From assembly GCF_028009165.1 (NCBI RefSeq), contig NC_079246.1, positions 1,364,001-1,428,000 on the forward strand: a stretch of DNA of 64,000 bases, written 5' to 3'. The notes beneath the pieces were generated by a model, which saw only the letters and a list, made by a program, of their open reading frames with translations, did not search any database and had not been told where the DNA came from. Each line of letters begins with the position of its first letter. Within the stretch, counting starts at the first letter, position 1. The position numbers and the translations under genes were made by a program. The stretch comes from Akanthomyces muscarius (lineage: Eukaryota; Ascomycota; Sordariomycetes; Hypocreales; Cordycipitaceae). Shown here in pieces: positions 61,939 to 64,000 of the stretch.

Positions 61939-62374
61939 TTGAATCAATGTCTCTGTACCAGCTGGGCCAGTGTGCCGTCTGGGTGCGATTACTCGCAAAT
62001 TAGCCCGCAGAGGTTCAACAACGGCTGATCGGTACCTTCTCTTAGACCACGGTAAGTTTCCATGGACGACAAACTCGGTTGACACATTTCGTCACTTGCG
62101 TCTTTGCGAGAGTCGGGAAAAATCAACATCACGACTAGCACGACTGAAAAAGCGCAGTAGAAAAAGACACAACTAAACATGTGTAGATACAGATCTCTGC
62201 AGTAAAGCTCGAAAATAATTATACATGTGCTGAAGCTCCGTCCCGGTTCAGCGAGGTGCATCCTCCAGCCTCTGATAGACGGCCTACTGATAGCAAGAGT
62301 AGAATGGGCTATTAAATTTGTTAGCAGGCTTGTCATCTCACTCGCATTCGCTAAATTCTCCTTGCGCCATTCAC
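61939..62374. other. 3' flank of the FAD oxidoreductase gene
   Basis: 436 bp without a supported gene; expected to hold the 3' UTR of the minus-strand oxidoreductase. Confidence 0.4.
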
Positions 62375-64000
62375 TTACTCGTTCTCGCCCCTCCAGCCGA
62401 CGCATTTATAGCAGTCAAATAAGTGAGTCGGGTCATACTTCGACTTGACGGCGGCCAGTCGATCATGGAATGCGCCGAAAAACGTCTGCTTCCAATCCGG
62501 CTCCAGGTAGTTGGCCTCGTTGAGATAGGCGCCGCCGCCGGGACTCAGCTTCTTCAAGGGCTCGACGAGCTTCAGGAAGCCCGGGCCGACCACATCCTGC
62601 AGCCGACGCTCGGGCAGTGGCGCGTCCCACTCGCCGACGTGGATAACGTGCCAGAGAGCGTCGCGCCACGCCGGATGGGCCGACGTCGACTGGTCCACGT
62701 CCAGATTTGTGAGGGGCGTCTCGGAAACGACTTGCGTGCCGGTGCGGTTGACCAGTTTTCGCGCATCGAGGATACCCTGCGCGACACCCTCGACGAGTTC
62801 TTCCAGGGTCTCTGGCTTGGCAAAGACGCTGCGCGGAATTAGACGAGACGCGAGAATGGAAAAGATGCCAGACGGCTCCGTAATCTTGGCGTCTGCGGCG
62901 GTCACGGAGAGATATGCTGCATAGTTGGCGTATGAAGTATAGCCTTTGGCAATAACCTGCAGATCGGTCCTGTTGTTGAGATACTCGTAAAACGGCTGCA
63001 TCGCGGATCTGAGCTTCGCCCCGTCATCACCATACGGCACGACCTGTTTGATGGAGAAGCGCTCCGGAAAGTACTCAATCTGCCCCGTGAGCAGCTGCGC
63101 AGACCAAGCCGGCTGGCTCCTCGCGTGCTCGTGCAGAATCTCGCGAAGGGCCCGGTTCTTGCTCCCGTCGCGGCTCGGCCCGGCGTCGGTAAAGTTGGCG
63201 GTAAACTCAAACGCGTGGATCGGCAGCGAAGGGTAGACCTGCACGCGGTACTTTGCGAGCACCGCGTACGTGCCGCCGCCGCCGCCCCGCATGGCCCAGA
63301 ACAGCGCCGGGTCGTTGCACTGGTTGACGGTGCGCAGCCGGCCGTCCGCCGTCACCACCTCGAACTCGACGGCGTTGTCGGCCATGAGGCCGTAGGTGGT
63401 GGTGAAGGACCCGACGCCGCCGCCCTGGGCGAAGCCGCCGGCCACGCCGACGGACTGCTCGTAGCCGCCCGTGACGTCCATGCCATGACGGGCAAAGTAG
63501 CGGTAGGCGTCGCCGGCGATGACGCCGGCGCCGAGCTCCCCCACGTTTGGCCCGTCGGCGGCGCGGCAGTCGTGCGCGGTAAAGTTGGCGTGGTACCGCA
63601 TCGTGGCGAGGTTCTTGGTCCATATGGCGAGGGTGTTGGGGACCGACGACCGCCCGTAAAAGTCATGGCCGGTGTTCTTGATGCTGATGCGGATATTGTG
63701 CTTCTTGGCGAACTGCAGGGCCGCGGAGATGTGCGACGGCTCGCGGACGTCCACGTAGTAGGCCGCAAGGCGCCCAAGCGAGCAGCTCGAGTACAGAGAC
63801 TCGGTCGGGTCCGACTCGAGGAGGCCGCAGCCGGTGTTGTGGCAAGTCTCCCAGTTCAGCCAATACGTCTGGCCGAAAAACTCGCCTCGGCTTGTGCTGT
63901 TTCCGTAGAGCTCTTGAATCGAATGGCAGGCGTTTTCGTCGTAATAAGGTGAGCTCTTGTAGCAGGCGGCGGCGAGCGGCACAGTTTTGTATACATGGCC
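62375..64000 (-). CDS. Berberine-bridge-type FAD-linked oxidoreductase (5' end outside window)
   Basis: The visible 541 codons are open to the window edge, so the N terminus, with a probable secretion signal, is missing. The PCMH-type FAD domain is present: YYVDVREPSHISAALQFAKK, then NTGHDFYGRSS with the His expected to bind FAD covalently (near 63665), then SVGVAGGFAQGGGVGS. The second covalent anchor, a Cys just before VGVAGG in bicovalent enzymes, is absent here (YEQSVG). The C-terminal BBE domain is complete: YLNEANYLEPDW and FFGAFHDRLAAVKSKYDP, ending FDCYKC. N-glycosylation sequons (NRT, NFT) suit a secreted enzyme. Family members oxidise alcohols, amines or sugars, often in secondary metabolism or cell-wall oligosaccharide oxidation; the substrate is not predictable here. 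Confidence 0.9.
   Translation of the reverse strand, partial: GHVYKTVPLAAACYKSSPYYDENACHSIQELYGNSTSRGEFFGQTYWLNWETCHNTGCGLLESDPTESLYSSCSLGRLAAYYVDVREPSHISAALQFAKKHNIRISIKNTGHDFYGRSSVPNTLAIWTKNLATMRYHANFTAHDCRAADGPNVGELGAGVIAGDAYRYFARHGMDVTGGYEQSVGVAGGFAQGGGVGSFTTTYGLMADNAVEFEVVTADGRLRTVNQCNDPALFWAMRGGGGGTYAVLAKYRVQVYPSLPIHAFEFTANFTDAGPSRDGSKNRALREILHEHARSQPAWSAQLLTGQIEYFPERFSIKQVVPYGDDGAKLRSAMQPFYEYLNNRTDLQVIAKGYTSYANYAAYLSVTAADAKITEPSGIFSILASRLIPRSVFAKPETLEELVEGVAQGILDARKLVNRTGTQVVSETPLTNLDVDQSTSAHPAWRDALWHVIHVGEWDAPLPERRLQDVVGPGFLKLVEPLKKLSPGGGAYLNEANYLEPDWKQTFFGAFHDRLAAVKSKYDPTHLFDCYKCVGWRGENE

Noticed and set aside
5765..64000. Secondary-metabolite gene cluster
   Set aside because: Transporters, hydrolase, reductase and BBE oxidase are suggestive, but there is no PKS, NRPS, terpene or DMAT synthase and no cluster regulator, and housekeeping-type genes are interspersed.

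Overview
The window is nuclear DNA of a filamentous ascomycete. It is probably a sordariomycete, and Hypocreales would fit, but the species cannot be read from the sequence. Supporting signs are short 48-104 bp GT-AG introns, compact housekeeping genes (IMP3, mitochondrial bS18m, a PPR protein), and two extremely AT-rich blocks full of transposons wrecked by C-to-T / G-to-A change, the usual result of repeat-induced point mutation (RIP). The track shows alternative initiation codons as M; the starts given here are ATG unless stated.

Layout. 0.6-5.5 kb is a conserved housekeeping segment: IMP3 (-) and RSM18 (+) share a 417 bp divergent promoter, followed by a mitochondrial PPR protein (+). 5.8-50.1 kb is an accessory region dominated by four paralogous full-length ABCC-type ABC transporters, all on the minus strand and here called A (5765-10271), B (13076-18859), C (33545-38077) and D (45400-50063). 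B and C are separated by a Tc1/mariner relic (19315-20688) and a 12.3 kb AT-rich block (20809-33108). That block holds a Ty3/gypsy LTR element and nested pogo/Fot1-type copies. C and D are separated by a second AT-rich block (39352-about 43565). C therefore sits as a roughly 6 kb island of normal base composition between two wrecked transposon blocks.

50-64 kb returns to gene-dense sequence: a serine-beta-lactamase-like hydrolase (+), an aldo/keto reductase (+), a DMT/EamA-type membrane transporter (+), an F-box protein (-), an uncharacterised protein with a PPxY motif (-) that has a decayed partial duplicate beside it, and the 3' part of a berberine-bridge-type FAD oxidoreductase (-), which runs off the window. 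No polyketide, non-ribosomal peptide or terpene synthase is present, so this is not a recognisable secondary-metabolite cluster.

The most unusual content is the ABCC array. Its members differ in intron number (1, about 7, 4, 6) and in how much of the ATPase motif set survives. C and D keep most of it; A has lost the second-site H-loop histidine; B has an odd second signature, an apparent 1-nt frameshift, a 22-G homopolymer inside the intron that splits its second Walker A motif, and a C-terminal tail of about 340 residues, low in complexity, that the other three lack.
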